This document shows positions 34,815 through 43,909 of a stretch of 64,000 bases of DNA, in pieces. Made by a program: the position numbers and the translations under genes. Under the pieces are notes generated by a model. It ran no database searches and was not told the DNA's origin. It saw only the letters and a list, made by a program, of their open reading frames with translations. The stretch comes from Sphingobacterium sp. SRCM116780 (GTDB taxonomy: Bacteria; Bacteroidota; Bacteroidia; Sphingobacteriales; Sphingobacteriaceae), in assembly GCF_021442025.1 (NCBI RefSeq), contig NZ_CP090446.1, positions 3,782,001 through 3,846,000 of the forward strand, written 5' to 3'. Position 1 is the first letter of the stretch. Each line of letters starts with the position of its first letter.

Positions 34815-35777
34815 ATGAGAGAAGCTTCATTCATAGAACGAAATAAAGAAAAATGGTTGTCAATTGAAAATAATTTATCAATTCATGTTGATGTTAATCC
34901 CGATGAACTTGCCTCAAATTATATCGAACTCACAAATGATCTAGCATATGCACAAACTTTTTATCCAGAAAGTAGGACAAAAGATTATTTAAATGAGTTA
35001 GCCATTTTAGCACATCAAAAAATATATAAAGATCAGAAAGCTTCCGAAAATAAACTTAAGCATTTTTTTTCATATGAAATACCACATGCTGTATGGCAAA
35101 TGCGAAGACCGTTGTTGTTTTCTTTTCTGATTTTTCTTTTGGCGAGTATTATCGGATTTTTATCTGCTCATTATGATGAGAGTTTTGTGAGGCTAATTCT
35201 AGGTGATGCCTATGTTGATGAGTCTATCGATAATATTCGAAAGGGAGACCCTGCGGCTATTTATGCATCAGGTAATAATTTTGGATCTGCATTAGGGATT
35301 ACCATTAATAATGTACGAGTTGCTTTTTTAGCTTTTACGTTTGGTATTTTTTTTAGTGTGGGAACAGGTTATATTCTTTTCTCTAACGGCATCATGTTAG
35401 GAGCATTTCATTATATGTTTTATGAATATGGTGTTCTGCAAAAAGCAATGTCCGCAATTTGGATACACGGAACCATAGAAATTTCTGTTATTATCATAGC
35501 AGGTGGTTGCGGTTTGATGTTAGGCAATAGTTTCCTATTCCCAAAATCTTATAGTAGAATGGAATCCTTTATTCGAGCAGCTAAATTATCAATGAAGGTT
35601 TTAGCGAGCACAATTCCTTTTTTTATACTTGCAGGTACATTGGAGGGCTTCGTTACACGTTACTATCATATTTCTATGACCATGTGCCTACTGATTATAA
35701 CCATTACATTTTTGATGATCTTATATTATTATATTCTACGTCCTTTTCAATTAGCTAAAACCAATCAATGGAAATAA
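34815..35777 (+). CDS. SpoIIM family (stage II sporulation protein M-like) membrane protein
   Basis: A 320-residue integral membrane protein. The cytoplasmic N-terminal ~85 residues are followed by about five to six helices with the conserved SpoIIM features: IGFLSAHYDESFVRLILG after the first helix, NNVRVAFLAFTFGIFFSVGTG, and the HGTIEISVIIIAGG motif. In spore formers SpoIIM aids engulfment together with peptidoglycan hydrolases. Bacteroidota do not sporulate, so here it belongs to the RDD-MoxR-DUF58 cluster. It overlaps the next gene by 10 bp. Confidence 0.9.
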   Translation: MREASFIERNKEKWLSIENNLSIHVDVNPDELASNYIELTNDLAYAQTFYPESRTKDYLNELAILAHQKIYKDQKASENKLKHFFSYEIPHAVWQMRRPLLFSFLIFLLASIIGFLSAHYDESFVRLILGDAYVDESIDNIRKGDPAAIYASGNNFGSALGITINNVRVAFLAFTFGIFFSVGTGYILFSNGIMLGAFHYMFYEYGVLQKAMSAIWIHGTIEISVIIIAGGCGLMLGNSFLFPKSYSRMESFIRAAKLSMKVLASTIPFFILAGTLEGFVTRYYHISMTMCLLIITITFLMILYYYILRPFQLAKTNQWK

Positions 35778-36676
35778 ATTTTGAATTTCAGAAAGAACGT
35801 AAAGTTGGAGATTTTTTACAAAGTTTTATCGATTTGTTAAAAATTATCTTAGGCCATTTTGTCAGAACAGTCTTTAGTATTTCTATTATACCTTTAAGTA
35901 TCACGACAATTCTATATTATTTTTTGTCTACAAAGATTACCTTTTCGTCGGAGAGTAATTCATTTGAAGATTTTAATGTATATCTATGGGGGGGAGTTCT
36001 GAGTGTTGCCGTCCTTTTGTTGGTTTTATACATGTATGGTATTTGTATCGAATATTTTATTTTATTGAAGAATCAAAAGAATACAGACTTTACAGGTAGA
36101 GATTTATTGACCGTATTTCGAAGCCATATTGGTATGTATGTGAAGTTTTTCTTTGCGTCCTTATTAGTCATGATCATTATTGGAATTCCCTTGGGGATAG
36201 CTATGTTTATTATCATGTTTATTCCTTTGTTTGGCAGTTTTGGTATTGGAATCTTATTTTCAATAATTGGTTTGTGGTTTTTCTGTTCGTTTCTGTTTTA
36301 TCGTGAAGGGTATTTTTCTTTATCGACGACTTTTTCAGAGACATTTAATGTTATTCGAAAGAATGTGATTCAATATGGCATTGCCACTTATATTGTTAGT
36401 TTCATTTTTCAGGTAGTCATAATGATGTTAACTTTTATTCCAGCATTAATTATAGGGCTAATTTCTTATAATTTTTTGGAATTCGATAGTTCTTTTTTCG
36501 ATGGATCTCTGGGGAAGATGTTGATGACTTTGGGCGCTCTCCTTGTAACGATCCTGACAATTTTTTTATATATGGGAAGTGTTTTGGCAAATGGAATTAT
36601 TTATGAAACGGCTAAGGACTTTAAATATGGAGATCGTATCTATGCGATGATTGCAAAATTAGGAGGAGGGCAATGA
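35768..36676 (+). CDS. Polytopic membrane protein of the MoxR cluster
   Basis: A 302-residue protein with about six hydrophobic helices (near 30-55, 78-102, 125-170, 175-185, 205-240 and 255-280). I recognise no named domain with confidence. It resembles the uncharacterised membrane proteins found at this position, between SpoIIM and DUF4129 genes, in related genomes. It overlaps the SpoIIM gene by 10 bp and the following gene by 4 bp (ATGA), so its product is made in step with theirs and is probably part of the same membrane complex. Confidence 0.75.
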   Translation: MEINFEFQKERKVGDFLQSFIDLLKIILGHFVRTVFSISIIPLSITTILYYFLSTKITFSSESNSFEDFNVYLWGGVLSVAVLLLVLYMYGICIEYFILLKNQKNTDFTGRDLLTVFRSHIGMYVKFFFASLLVMIIIGIPLGIAMFIIMFIPLFGSFGIGILFSIIGLWFFCSFLFYREGYFSLSTTFSETFNVIRKNVIQYGIATYIVSFIFQVVIMMLTFIPALIIGLISYNFLEFDSSFFDGSLGKMLMTLGALLVTILTIFLYMGSVLANGIIYETAKDFKYGDRIYAMIAKLGGGQ

Positions 36677-37467
36677 TGAATAGATGGTTTTTTGTTATTC
36701 TTTTATTTTTCACAACTGCCAGCTATGCAAATTCTGACTCTACGCGTATGGCGATGCCGAGCATCGATACATTAAAGCATGACAGTATCAATATTTGGAA
36801 CAAGAATTTGTTTCAAGAAATTCCGAAGGATAATCGTCCTGCTACAATAACGATTAAAGATTATAAAAGTGTTTTAGCTCGCTACCAATCCGAAGAGTTT
36901 ATTTATTCTGAGAATATTAAAGATAAAATTGGCTTTTTTGATCGTTTAATAGTCCGTTTCAATCATTGGTTAAGTGGTTTAATACCAAATTCTTCTTTTA
37001 ATTTTAATGAAGAGTTTTTCTATTTCTTAGGATTAATAGGTCTGGCAGTATTGATTTATATCTTTTATAAATTAATTTATTCGGGAAATAGTTTCTTTAG
37101 AAAGGATAATAAAGAAGGCGAAGATGAAGAAGGGTCGGATCTTGTGTATGTAGAAAAGAATTTGATGAATACAGATCTAAAACCCTATCTCGTCGATTCA
37201 ATTAAGGACAGAAATTATACACTTGCTATTCGTTATATGCAATTGCTAAATATTCAAAAACTAGCACATGCTCATGTGATCAAGTGGAAGTATAGTAAAA
37301 CAAATAATGATTTTGCAAATGAGATTTCAGATTCAATTTTAAGAGAGGAGTTTATTAAATGTACCCAAGTATTTGAGTATGTTTGGTTTGGTGGTTTTGA
37401 TTTAACTGCTGCCGATTTTGAGCGTTATCAACAAGATTTTAAAAATTTTCAATCCAAGATCTCATGA
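36673..37467 (+). CDS. DUF4129-like exported/membrane protein
   Basis: A 264-residue protein with a signal peptide (about 1-19, ending TASYA), an extracytoplasmic region, one transmembrane helix (about 115-135) and a cytoplasmic C-terminal helical domain. The latter has the DUF4129 features YTLAIRYMQLLNIQKL and a terminal YVWFGGFDLTAADFERYQ. DUF4129 domains often occur with DUF4350, MoxR and DUF58 genes and, in other bacteria, with transglutaminase-like proteins. It overlaps both neighbours by 4 bp (ATGA). Confidence 0.82.
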   Translation: MMNRWFFVILLFFTTASYANSDSTRMAMPSIDTLKHDSINIWNKNLFQEIPKDNRPATITIKDYKSVLARYQSEEFIYSENIKDKIGFFDRLIVRFNHWLSGLIPNSSFNFNEEFFYFLGLIGLAVLIYIFYKLIYSGNSFFRKDNKEGEDEEGSDLVYVEKNLMNTDLKPYLVDSIKDRNYTLAIRYMQLLNIQKLAHAHVIKWKYSKTNNDFANEISDSILREEFIKCTQVFEYVWFGGFDLTAADFERYQQDFKNFQSKIS

Positions 37468-38669
37468 AAGGCTCATTAAAATTTGGTTTATTTGCTTTTA
37501 TAATTGTATTTGTTGCAATCGGTATTATTGATCTAACGAGTAAGAAGCCTATTATTTGGGATAGAACATTTGATCAAAAAGATAAAAATCCTTTCGGACT
37601 TTATGTGACCCATGAAGAGCTTCCACATATGCTCGAAAAGAGAGCCAAAATTACGGATATAAAAGAAGATCTATTTACATACTTTGAATCCGACAATAGG
37701 CTTAAGGCTCCAAAAGAACAACTGCTCTTTATTTCGGAAGCGTTTGATTTTGGTGATGCTGTTAACAATCGCTTATTAAAATTCGCAGCAAATGGCGGGA
37801 AAGTTTTTATTGCAGCCGAACAGATCAACCAAAAATTGTTAGATACGTTACAGGTGGATTATCAGTACTTCTATGGTAATGAAGATGATGAGAATATTGA
37901 GGAAGAAATAAAAGTAGAGCTTACCCAAGATGGGATACCTATTTCTTTCGGGAAAAGTAATTTGGATTATTCGTTTACCAAGCTACCAAAGTCTGCAACG
38001 ATCTTGGGCGGTTTACGCTATAAGGAACACTTGTTGCCTAACTTTATTTCTTTAAAAATAGGTAAAGGGGCTATTATACTTCATATTACACCTGAATTGT
38101 TTGGCAACTATTATTTGTTGAACAATCAAAAGCAATATCAATATGCCGCCAGAGCTTTTAGCTATTTGGATGGACAGACTATTGGATGGTATGATTTTAA
38201 GAGTAAATATAATGAATCGGATACACCACTCCGTGTTCTTTTGAATCATAAAGGATTAAGACAAGCGTGGTATTTACTTCTAGTCAGTTTGCTATTGTTT
38301 TTAATTTTTAAGAGTAAAAGAGAACAGCGCGCTGTTAAAACGATCCTCCCAGAACCCAATTTGTCAAAGCAATTCTGTGAAACCATTGCAACATTATATT
38401 ATGAAAATGGTTCTCCAGAAAATATGGTTCAGAAAAAGGTTGATTATTTTTTACATGATATTCGTAAAAAATTTCATGTAGATACATTACTTATTCATGA
38501 AGAAGAATTTTTAGAGAGCTTGTCTCAAAGATCTGGTGTGTCAAAAGAAATAACAGCCGAAATGGTTCAATTGATTATACAGTGCCAAAAAAGAAATCAT
38601 TTTACAGAACAAGATTTAAGAAATATCAATACTAAAATAGAAGAATTTAAAGTTAAAGCAGAAATGTAA
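37464..38669 (+). CDS. DUF4350-like membrane protein
   Basis: A 401-residue protein with one N-terminal transmembrane helix (about 5-24), an extracytoplasmic GATase-like alpha/beta domain (about 35-255; the phrase DKNPFGLYVTHEELPHML opens it) and a second helix (about 268-284). A cytoplasmic C-terminal helical tail follows. This matches the DUF4350 architecture of MoxR clusters. The extracytoplasmic domain may bind a ligand that the ATPase complex responds to, but this is inference. Its stop overlaps the moxR start by 1 bp (TAATG). Confidence 0.82.
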   Translation: MKGSLKFGLFAFIIVFVAIGIIDLTSKKPIIWDRTFDQKDKNPFGLYVTHEELPHMLEKRAKITDIKEDLFTYFESDNRLKAPKEQLLFISEAFDFGDAVNNRLLKFAANGGKVFIAAEQINQKLLDTLQVDYQYFYGNEDDENIEEEIKVELTQDGIPISFGKSNLDYSFTKLPKSATILGGLRYKEHLLPNFISLKIGKGAIILHITPELFGNYYLLNNQKQYQYAARAFSYLDGQTIGWYDFKSKYNESDTPLRVLLNHKGLRQAWYLLLVSLLLFLIFKSKREQRAVKTILPEPNLSKQFCETIATLYYENGSPENMVQKKVDYFLHDIRKKFHVDTLLIHEEEFLESLSQRSGVSKEITAEMVQLIIQCQKRNHFTEQDLRNINTKIEEFKVKAEM

Positions 38670-39658
38670 TGAGTGAATTTGAAAAATATATGCCTTTTGA
38701 GAATCGTTTAGATTTGACGGTTCTATATGCTAAAATGACAGCAGTAAAAGCTGAAGTAAAGAAAGTGATTGTTGGTCAGGACCAACTCTTGGATATGTTA
38801 TTGATTTCAATCTTAGCATCAGGCCACTCGTTGATTGAAGGATTGCCTGGTGTGGCAAAGACCTTATCTGCGAAACTGGTTTCGAAAACAATTGCGAGTG
38901 ATTTCAAACGAATTCAGTTTACACCCGATTTGATGCCCTCTGATGTCACGGGTTCTTCCATTTTGGATTTAAAGACGAATGAATTTATTTTTAAGAAAGG
39001 ACCTATATTTGCAAATATCATCTTAATTGATGAAATAAATCGTGCTCCTGCTAAAACCCAAGCATCTTTATTTGAATCTATGGCCGAACGTCAGGTAACA
39101 GTTGACGGGGAAACTTATTTTTTACCGACCCCATTTATTGTATTTGCGACACAGAATCCAATTGAGCACGAAGGAACTTACCGACTTCCAGAGGCACAAC
39201 TAGATCGTTTTCTATTTAAAATAGATGTTCATTATCCTGATCAAGAACAAGAATTACTGATTTTAAAGGAGCACCATCTACAAAAAGCACAAGATAAGGA
39301 AGCGTTGGTGCAACAGGTGGTGTCTTCACAAGAAATTGCTGATTTTCAGCGGTTGATCAAATCCATATTTGTACATGATGAAATCTTGGTTTATATCGCT
39401 CATTTGATTTCCAAGACAAGAAACAATCCTAATTTGACTTTGGGTGCATCGCCCAGAGCTTCAATTGCTATTTTAGAAGCAGCAAAAGCATCTGCAGCAT
39501 TAAACGGTCGTGATTTTGTAACACCTGAGGACATTAAAAAAGTTGCTTTTGCTGTCTTAGGACATCGCGTTATGCTGACTCCTGAAAAGGAAATGGAAGG
39601 TTTTACGACAGATTATATCATTGATCAAATCATTGCCAGTATAGAAATTCCGAGATAA
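38669..39658 (+). CDS. MoxR family AAA+ ATPase
   Basis: A 329-residue AAA+ chaperone. The Walker A motif is GLPGVAKTLSAK (about 58-69), with the A-K-T ending typical of MoxR. Walker B is IILIDEINRAPAKTQ (about 110-124), sensor 1 lies in FATQNPIEHEGTY, and the arginine-finger region is LPEAQLDRF. The C-terminal lid has GASPRASIAILEAAK. MoxR ATPases act as metal-insertion or folding chaperones for substrates with von Willebrand factor A domains. The DUF58 protein encoded next (1-bp overlap) is the likely partner. Confidence 0.95.
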   Translation: MSEFEKYMPFENRLDLTVLYAKMTAVKAEVKKVIVGQDQLLDMLLISILASGHSLIEGLPGVAKTLSAKLVSKTIASDFKRIQFTPDLMPSDVTGSSILDLKTNEFIFKKGPIFANIILIDEINRAPAKTQASLFESMAERQVTVDGETYFLPTPFIVFATQNPIEHEGTYRLPEAQLDRFLFKIDVHYPDQEQELLILKEHHLQKAQDKEALVQQVVSSQEIADFQRLIKSIFVHDEILVYIAHLISKTRNNPNLTLGASPRASIAILEAAKASAALNGRDFVTPEDIKKVAFAVLGHRVMLTPEKEMEGFTTDYIIDQIIASIEIPR

Positions 39659-40986
39659 TGAAGAAGATTAAACAACTGTATTTCACAAATCGATTTTTCT
39701 ATGGTCTGTTGATTATGGCAGCACTTTTTGTTATTTCATTCTTTGTGAAAGTGTTGTTTATTCCAGTGGCTGTCCTTTTTTGGATCTTAGCTGCTGTGTT
39801 GATCTGGGACTTGGTGTTCTTATTTTCTGGTAAAGGAAGTGTTTCTATCCTACGGAATTATCCAGAAAAGTTTTCTAATGGTGATGAAAATCCACTTGTT
39901 ATCAAAGCAGAAAGTCGATATCCTCGACGGGTGTTTGTTCGTATATTAGAAGAATTTCCAGTAGAATTACAGGTTCGAGATAAAAACTTTGAAATTACAT
40001 TGACTCCTTTTCTAGAAAAGGAAATTCAGTATAGTCTGAAATTTACACGTCGGGGTATTTATTCTTTTGGGAAATGTTTCGCTATGGTTCGATTTTTAGG
40101 CTTTTTTGAAAGAAAGTTTGTAACAAATGATACCTTAAGCATTCCATGTTATCCTTCTTTTATTCAATTACGTAAATATCAGCTTTTAGCTACGACCAAT
40201 CGATTAAATGAAATGGGCGTTAAGCGCATTCGAAGAATTGGTGCAGCTATGGAGTTTGATCATGTGCGTGATTATGTGCAAGGAGATGATTATAGAAGGA
40301 TGAATTGGAAAGCTTCTGCGAAAGTAAAGAAATTGATGGTGAATCAATTTGAGGAAGAAAAATCGCAACCTATTTATAGTTTCATTGACACTGGCCGAGC
40401 GATGCGCATGCCTTTTGAAGAAATGACATTATTGGATTATTCCATTAATGCTACCTTGGTTTTATCCAATGCGGCGATTTTAAAACATGATCGTGCAGGT
40501 ATGCTTACTTTTTCAAAAGAAATAGGTAATCAGGTCGTTGCGGAAAAACGTAATAATCAAATGATGCGGATTTCGGAGGCACTCTATCATACTCAAACAG
40601 AGTTTCAAGAATCCGAATTTGGCAATTTATATACTTACGCGAATAAACATATTAATAAACGGTCTCTCATCTTTATTTACACCAATTTTGAAACGTTGGA
40701 TGCCCTAAATAGACAATTGGCCTATTTAAGAATGCTTAATCGTTCTCATATTTTGGTGGTTATCGTGTTTAAAAATACAGAATTGGATGAACTAGCGAAG
40801 AGTTCTCCCCGCAGAACGATTGAAATATATAATCAAATCATTGCTGAGAAATTTATATATGAAAAAAATCTCATTATTCAAGAGTTGCATAGAAATGGTA
40901 TTCAAACAATTTATACAGCACCAGAAAATCTAACCATTAATTCGATTAATAAATACTTAGAGATTAAAGCCAGAGGTCTTATCTAG
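39658..40986 (+). CDS. DUF58 domain protein
   Basis: A 442-residue membrane-anchored protein: two N-terminal transmembrane helices (about 13-55), a beta-rich region, and the DUF58 motif GDDYRRMNWKASAKVKKLMV (about 208-227). A von Willebrand factor A-like domain follows. The first metal-site loop reads FIDTGRAM rather than the canonical DxSxS, so the metal site may be degenerate. DUF58 proteins accompany MoxR ATPases. It is the last gene of the coupled cluster and is followed by a strong bidirectional terminator. Confidence 0.9.
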   Translation: MKKIKQLYFTNRFFYGLLIMAALFVISFFVKVLFIPVAVLFWILAAVLIWDLVFLFSGKGSVSILRNYPEKFSNGDENPLVIKAESRYPRRVFVRILEEFPVELQVRDKNFEITLTPFLEKEIQYSLKFTRRGIYSFGKCFAMVRFLGFFERKFVTNDTLSIPCYPSFIQLRKYQLLATTNRLNEMGVKRIRRIGAAMEFDHVRDYVQGDDYRRMNWKASAKVKKLMVNQFEEEKSQPIYSFIDTGRAMRMPFEEMTLLDYSINATLVLSNAAILKHDRAGMLTFSKEIGNQVVAEKRNNQMMRISEALYHTQTEFQESEFGNLYTYANKHINKRSLIFIYTNFETLDALNRQLAYLRMLNRSHILVVIVFKNTELDELAKSSPRRTIEIYNQIIAEKFIYEKNLIIQELHRNGIQTIYTAPENLTINSINKYLEIKARGLI

Positions 40987-41030
40987 TCTGAAATACGCAC
41001 AGAGACTAGAATGAGAACGACTACTCTATA

Positions 41031-41081
41031 ATAAAAGACAGCAGGCTCATCAATATAATTGATGAGCCTGCTGTCTTTTAT
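41031..41081. terminator. Bidirectional terminator between DUF58 and metK genes
   Basis: A perfect 24-bp inverted repeat (arms 41031-41054 and 41058-41081; core GACAGCAGGCTCATCAAT). It has A/T-rich tips giving T-tracts on both strands. It serves convergent DUF58 and metK transcripts. Confidence 0.9.
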
Positions 41082-41101
41082 CGTGACGTTAGTTTAAACG
41101 A

Positions 41102-42355
41102 CTATAAACCAAATGATGATTTGACTTGATCAACAAAGTCTAATTTCTCCCAGGTAAATAATTCAACCTCAATGACCTTTTTATCTCCATTAGAATTTTC
41201 AAACTCTTTTGTTACCTTTTTTGAAGTTCTGCCCATGTGACCATAGGCGGCTGTCTCCGAATAAATAGGATTCCGTAATCCCAATCGAGTTTCAATACCA
41301 TAAGGTGTCATATCGAAAATTTCCGATATTTTTAAAGCTATTTGACTATCATTTAATCCTACTTTTCCTGTACCATATGTATTAACGTAGATTCCCATTG
41401 GATCTTTTACACCAATTGCATAAGAGATTTGAACGAGGATCTCATCAGCAATTCCTGCTGCTACTAAGTTTTTAGCGATATGACGAGTTGCATAGGCTGC
41501 AGAACGATCTACTTTAGATGGATCTTTACCTGAAAATGCACCACCACCATGTGCACCTTTACCCCCATAAGTATCTACAATAATTTTACGACCTGTTAAT
41601 CCAGTATCTCCATGAGGTCCTCCAATGACGAATTTTCCTGTTGGGTTAATGTGAAATTTGATTTCATCATTAAATAATTCTTGCAATTCAGGTTTTAATT
41701 GTGCTTTTACCCGTGGAATTAAAATATTTTTAATATCAGCTGTAATTTTCTCACGCATTTCATCTTCTGTTGAAAAATCATCGTGTTGCGTGGATATGAC
41801 AATTGTATCAATTCTAGCGGGTTTATGATCCTCCGTATATTCTAAAGTAACTTGAGATTTTGCATCTGGACGTAAATACGTAATTTCTTTATTTTCACGA
41901 CGCAATGCGGCCAATTCATACAATAATCGATGCGAGAGATCCAATGCTAAAGGCATATAGTTATCAGTCTCATTGCTTGCATAACCAAACATGATCCCTT
42001 GATCTCCAGCTCCTTGATCTTGTCTCGTTTTGCGATCAACACCTTGGTTTATATCTGCTGATTGCTCATGGATTGCGGATAAAACACCACATGAGTTTGC
42101 TTCAAACATATACTCAGACTTGGTATAACCAATACGTTCTATTACTGATCGTGTTATTTTTTGAACGTCCAAATATATCTTTGATTTTACTTCTCCAGCA
42201 AGTACAACTTGTCCCGTTGTTACCAAAGTTTCAATTGCTACGCGTGCATCTTCGTCCCAAGCTAAAAAATTGTCGATTAATGCATCTGAAATTTGATCAG
42301 CAATTTTGTCTGGATGTCCCTCTGAAACAGATTCGGATGTAAATAAGTAAGCCAT
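41102..42355 (-). CDS. metK: S-adenosylmethionine synthetase
   Basis: Makes S-adenosylmethionine from methionine and ATP in the cytoplasm. The 417 residues cover the three-domain fold. The N-terminal [17 protein letters not shown], the hexapeptide region [12 protein letters not shown], the P-loop-like [18 protein letters not shown] and RTSKKVT near the C-terminus are all conserved. It is monocistronic, with a long 5' leader (about 175 nt from the predicted promoter at 42538-42545) whose sequence fits a SAM-II riboswitch. Product feedback on its own synthesis is therefore likely. Confidence 0.97.
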   Translation of the reverse strand: MAYLFTSESVSEGHPDKIADQISDALIDNFLAWDEDARVAIETLVTTGQVVLAGEVKSKIYLDVQKITRSVIERIGYTKSEYMFEANSCGVLSAIHEQSADINQGVDRKTRQDQGAGDQGIMFGYASNETDNYMPLALDLSHRLLYELAALRRENKEITYLRPDAKSQVTLEYTEDHKPARIDTIVISTQHDDFSTEDEMREKITADIKNILIPRVKAQLKPELQELFNDEIKFHINPTGKFVIGGPHGDTGLTGRKIIVDTYGGKGAHGGGAFSGKDPSKVDRSAAYATRHIAKNLVAAGIADEILVQISYAIGVKDPMGIYVNTYGTGKVGLNDSQIALKISEIFDMTPYGIETRLGLRNPIYSETAAYGHMGRTSKKVTKEFENSNGDKKVIEVELFTWEKLDFVDQVKSSFGL

Positions 42356-42420
42356 ATTACCTTTTTAAATATTATTATATAATTAGGAATTTGCAGAGGA
42401 GAGCTTGTTTCAATAGAAAT

Positions 42421-42456
42421 GTGCTAAATAGCTTCGCTATGTGATGGTTTTAGCAC
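42421..42456 (-). promoter_or_regulatory. Alternative hairpin (expression platform) of the metK leader
   Basis: On the minus strand GTGCTAA (42450-42456) pairs with TTAGCAC (42421-42427), with an inner ATAGC-GAA-GCTAT stem and a 9-nt bulge. The upstream arm is the conserved GCTAAAA segment of the aptamer, so aptamer and hairpin exclude each other. No T-run follows on the metK strand. On the plus strand TTTTTT follows it, which looks like a terminator for antisense transcripts. Confidence 0.6.
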
Positions 42457-42523
42457 TTTTTTACTGTGGTTGCAATCTCCTGTTATATTCTCATTAAGAA
42501 TAAACTACGCAAATCAGTCCACA
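42446..42523 (-). promoter_or_regulatory. Candidate SAM-II riboswitch aptamer upstream of metK
   Basis: Minus-strand order of conserved elements: P1 5' strand TGTGG (42519-42523), CTGATTT (42511-42517), a small hairpin in the loop (TATTCT-TAATG-AGAATA), ATTGCAA (42470-42476), P1 3' strand CCACA (42465-42469), an A-rich linker, and GCTAAAACC (42446-42454). From memory the SAM-II consensus reads P1-UGAUUU...UUGCA(A/G)-P1'-...AAA...GCUAAA, in this order and spacing. The inserted loop hairpin and the 2-nt AC after P1 are deviations. The match and the SAM synthetase gene downstream make this the best reading, but no covariance search was possible. Confidence 0.72.
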
Positions 42524-42537
42524 TTTTTTTGTCGGGA

Positions 42538-42545
42538 CAAAACTA
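42538..42545 (-). promoter_or_regulatory. TAnnTTTG -7 element for metK
   Basis: TTGTAGTTTTG on the minus strand (core TAGTTTTG), the same 11 bases as before rnhB. It predicts a start near 42531 and a leader of about 175 nt, long enough for the riboswitch. Confidence 0.6.
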
Positions 42546-42671
42546 CAATACTTTCAGCTAAGATTAAAATGATTTTTTGTAGAATATGTTAAAAATAACG
42601 AATGAACTTATCCATATCGAAGAATTTTGACATTGTTTTAAGAAATTAGTGAATTACTGTATATTTGATTT

Positions 42672-43550
42672 ATGGGAGAACGAAAACGGATACTGTTTGT
42701 TATCAATCCAATTTCTGGGGGAAAAAGAAAAACGTCATTTAAGAAGCAAGTGTTAGATGTGCTTGATTTGCAGAAGTTTGATCCGACTTTTCAAGAGACT
42801 TCATATGCAAATCATGCTTATAAAATTGGTTTGCAGGCTGTTAAGGAGCAATATGATGCTGTGATAGCGGTTGGAGGTGATGGAACAATAAACGAGTTGG
42901 GGTCAGCATTAGCAGAAACTGGAATACCATTAGGTATTGTTCCAGAAGGATCGGGTAATGGGCTTGCATTATATTTAGGAATCCCTTTGAATGAAACTGC
43001 TGCAATTCGTCGTATCAATAGATTTGAATTTGTAGAGGTTGATTGTGGTACTATTAATAATAGAAAATTTTTTAATATTGCAGGTTTAGGTTTTGATGCA
43101 TCTGTTAGTGAAAACTTTGCAAATGAAAATATTCGTGGCACCTTGGGCTACATGAAGTCCGCCATTAATGTTTTAAGTAAATATAAACCGTGTGATTATA
43201 AAATATGGATTGATGGACAAACGTATGAACGTAAGGCATTTATGATTTCTGTTGCTAATTCTCCACAATATGGTAATAACGCCTATATTGCACCCAATGC
43301 ATCTGTGAATGATGGTATATTGGATGTTTGTATTGTTCATCAATTTCCAATGTATATTCTACCAAAAATGTTATTTCATTTATTTAATAAATCGGCTGAT
43401 CAATCGGATTATGTTGAAATAATACCAGGTCGAAATATTAAAATTGAAACGATAAAAAAATCAGTTGTTCATATTGATGGTGAGCCAGTTGACTTAGGAG
43501 ATTGTTTAAATATTGGTATTATTCCGAAAGCATTGAAAGTTATTTGTTAA
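42672..43550 (+). CDS. Diacylglycerol/lipid kinase, YegS-BmrU family
   Basis: A 292-residue lipid kinase of the DAGK_cat family. The ATP-binding signature GGDGTINELGSAL (about 68-80) and PEGSGNGLALYLGIP (about 96-110) are intact. The C-terminal beta-rich half ends with IDGEPVDLGD. The likely activity is phosphorylation of diacylglycerol or a related lipid at the inner membrane face. It is divergent from metK and 8 bp upstream of the SUI1 gene, with which it is probably co-transcribed. Confidence 0.9.
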   Translation: MGERKRILFVINPISGGKRKTSFKKQVLDVLDLQKFDPTFQETSYANHAYKIGLQAVKEQYDAVIAVGGDGTINELGSALAETGIPLGIVPEGSGNGLALYLGIPLNETAAIRRINRFEFVEVDCGTINNRKFFNIAGLGFDASVSENFANENIRGTLGYMKSAINVLSKYKPCDYKIWIDGQTYERKAFMISVANSPQYGNNAYIAPNASVNDGILDVCIVHQFPMYILPKMLFHLFNKSADQSDYVEIIPGRNIKIETIKKSVVHIDGEPVDLGDCLNIGIIPKALKVIC

Positions 43551-43558
43551 ATAAAGTT

Positions 43559-43909
43559 ATGAGTAAAAGTAAGAAACAGCCCTATGAAGGCGTTGTATAT
43601 TCAACAGACAACAGTTTTGAATATCAGTTTTCAGATTTATTTCAAGATATTGAAACATTGCCTAATCAACAACAGCAACTTAAAGTCCAGTTAGATCGTA
43701 AAATGCGAAAAGGGAAAGTCGTGACCTTAGTTACTGGTTTCAAAGGGAAAGTTGAAGACTTAGAGACATTAGGCAAGTTTTTAAAACAAAAATGTGGTGT
43801 TGGTGGAAGTGCTAAGGATAATGAAATTATGATACAAGGCGAGTTTAAGCAGAAAATTGCCGACTTGTTACTTTCTGAAGGATATAAGGTAAAATTGGTT
43901 GGAGGTTAG
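43559..43909 (+). CDS. SUI1/eIF1-like translation factor (YciH)
   Basis: A 116-residue protein with the SUI1 domain: RKMRKGKVVTLVTGFKGK, then the KFLKQKCGVGGSAKDNEIMI signature, and the terminal GEFKQKIADLLLSEGYKVKL. It is the bacterial counterpart of eIF1 and is thought to influence start-site selection on 30S subunits. The ATG at 43559 (MSKSKKQPYEG) is the natural start; the frame extends upstream into the lipid-kinase gene but without support. A 463-bp spacer follows. Confidence 0.92.
   Translation: MSKSKKQPYEGVVYSTDNSFEYQFSDLFQDIETLPNQQQQLKVQLDRKMRKGKVVTLVTGFKGKVEDLETLGKFLKQKCGVGGSAKDNEIMIQGEFKQKIADLLLSEGYKVKLVGG

Noticed and set aside
42073..42342. An 89-codon plus-strand frame inside metK
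   Set aside because: Low-complexity leucine/glutamine-rich translation antisense to a highly conserved enzyme; treated as a shadow.
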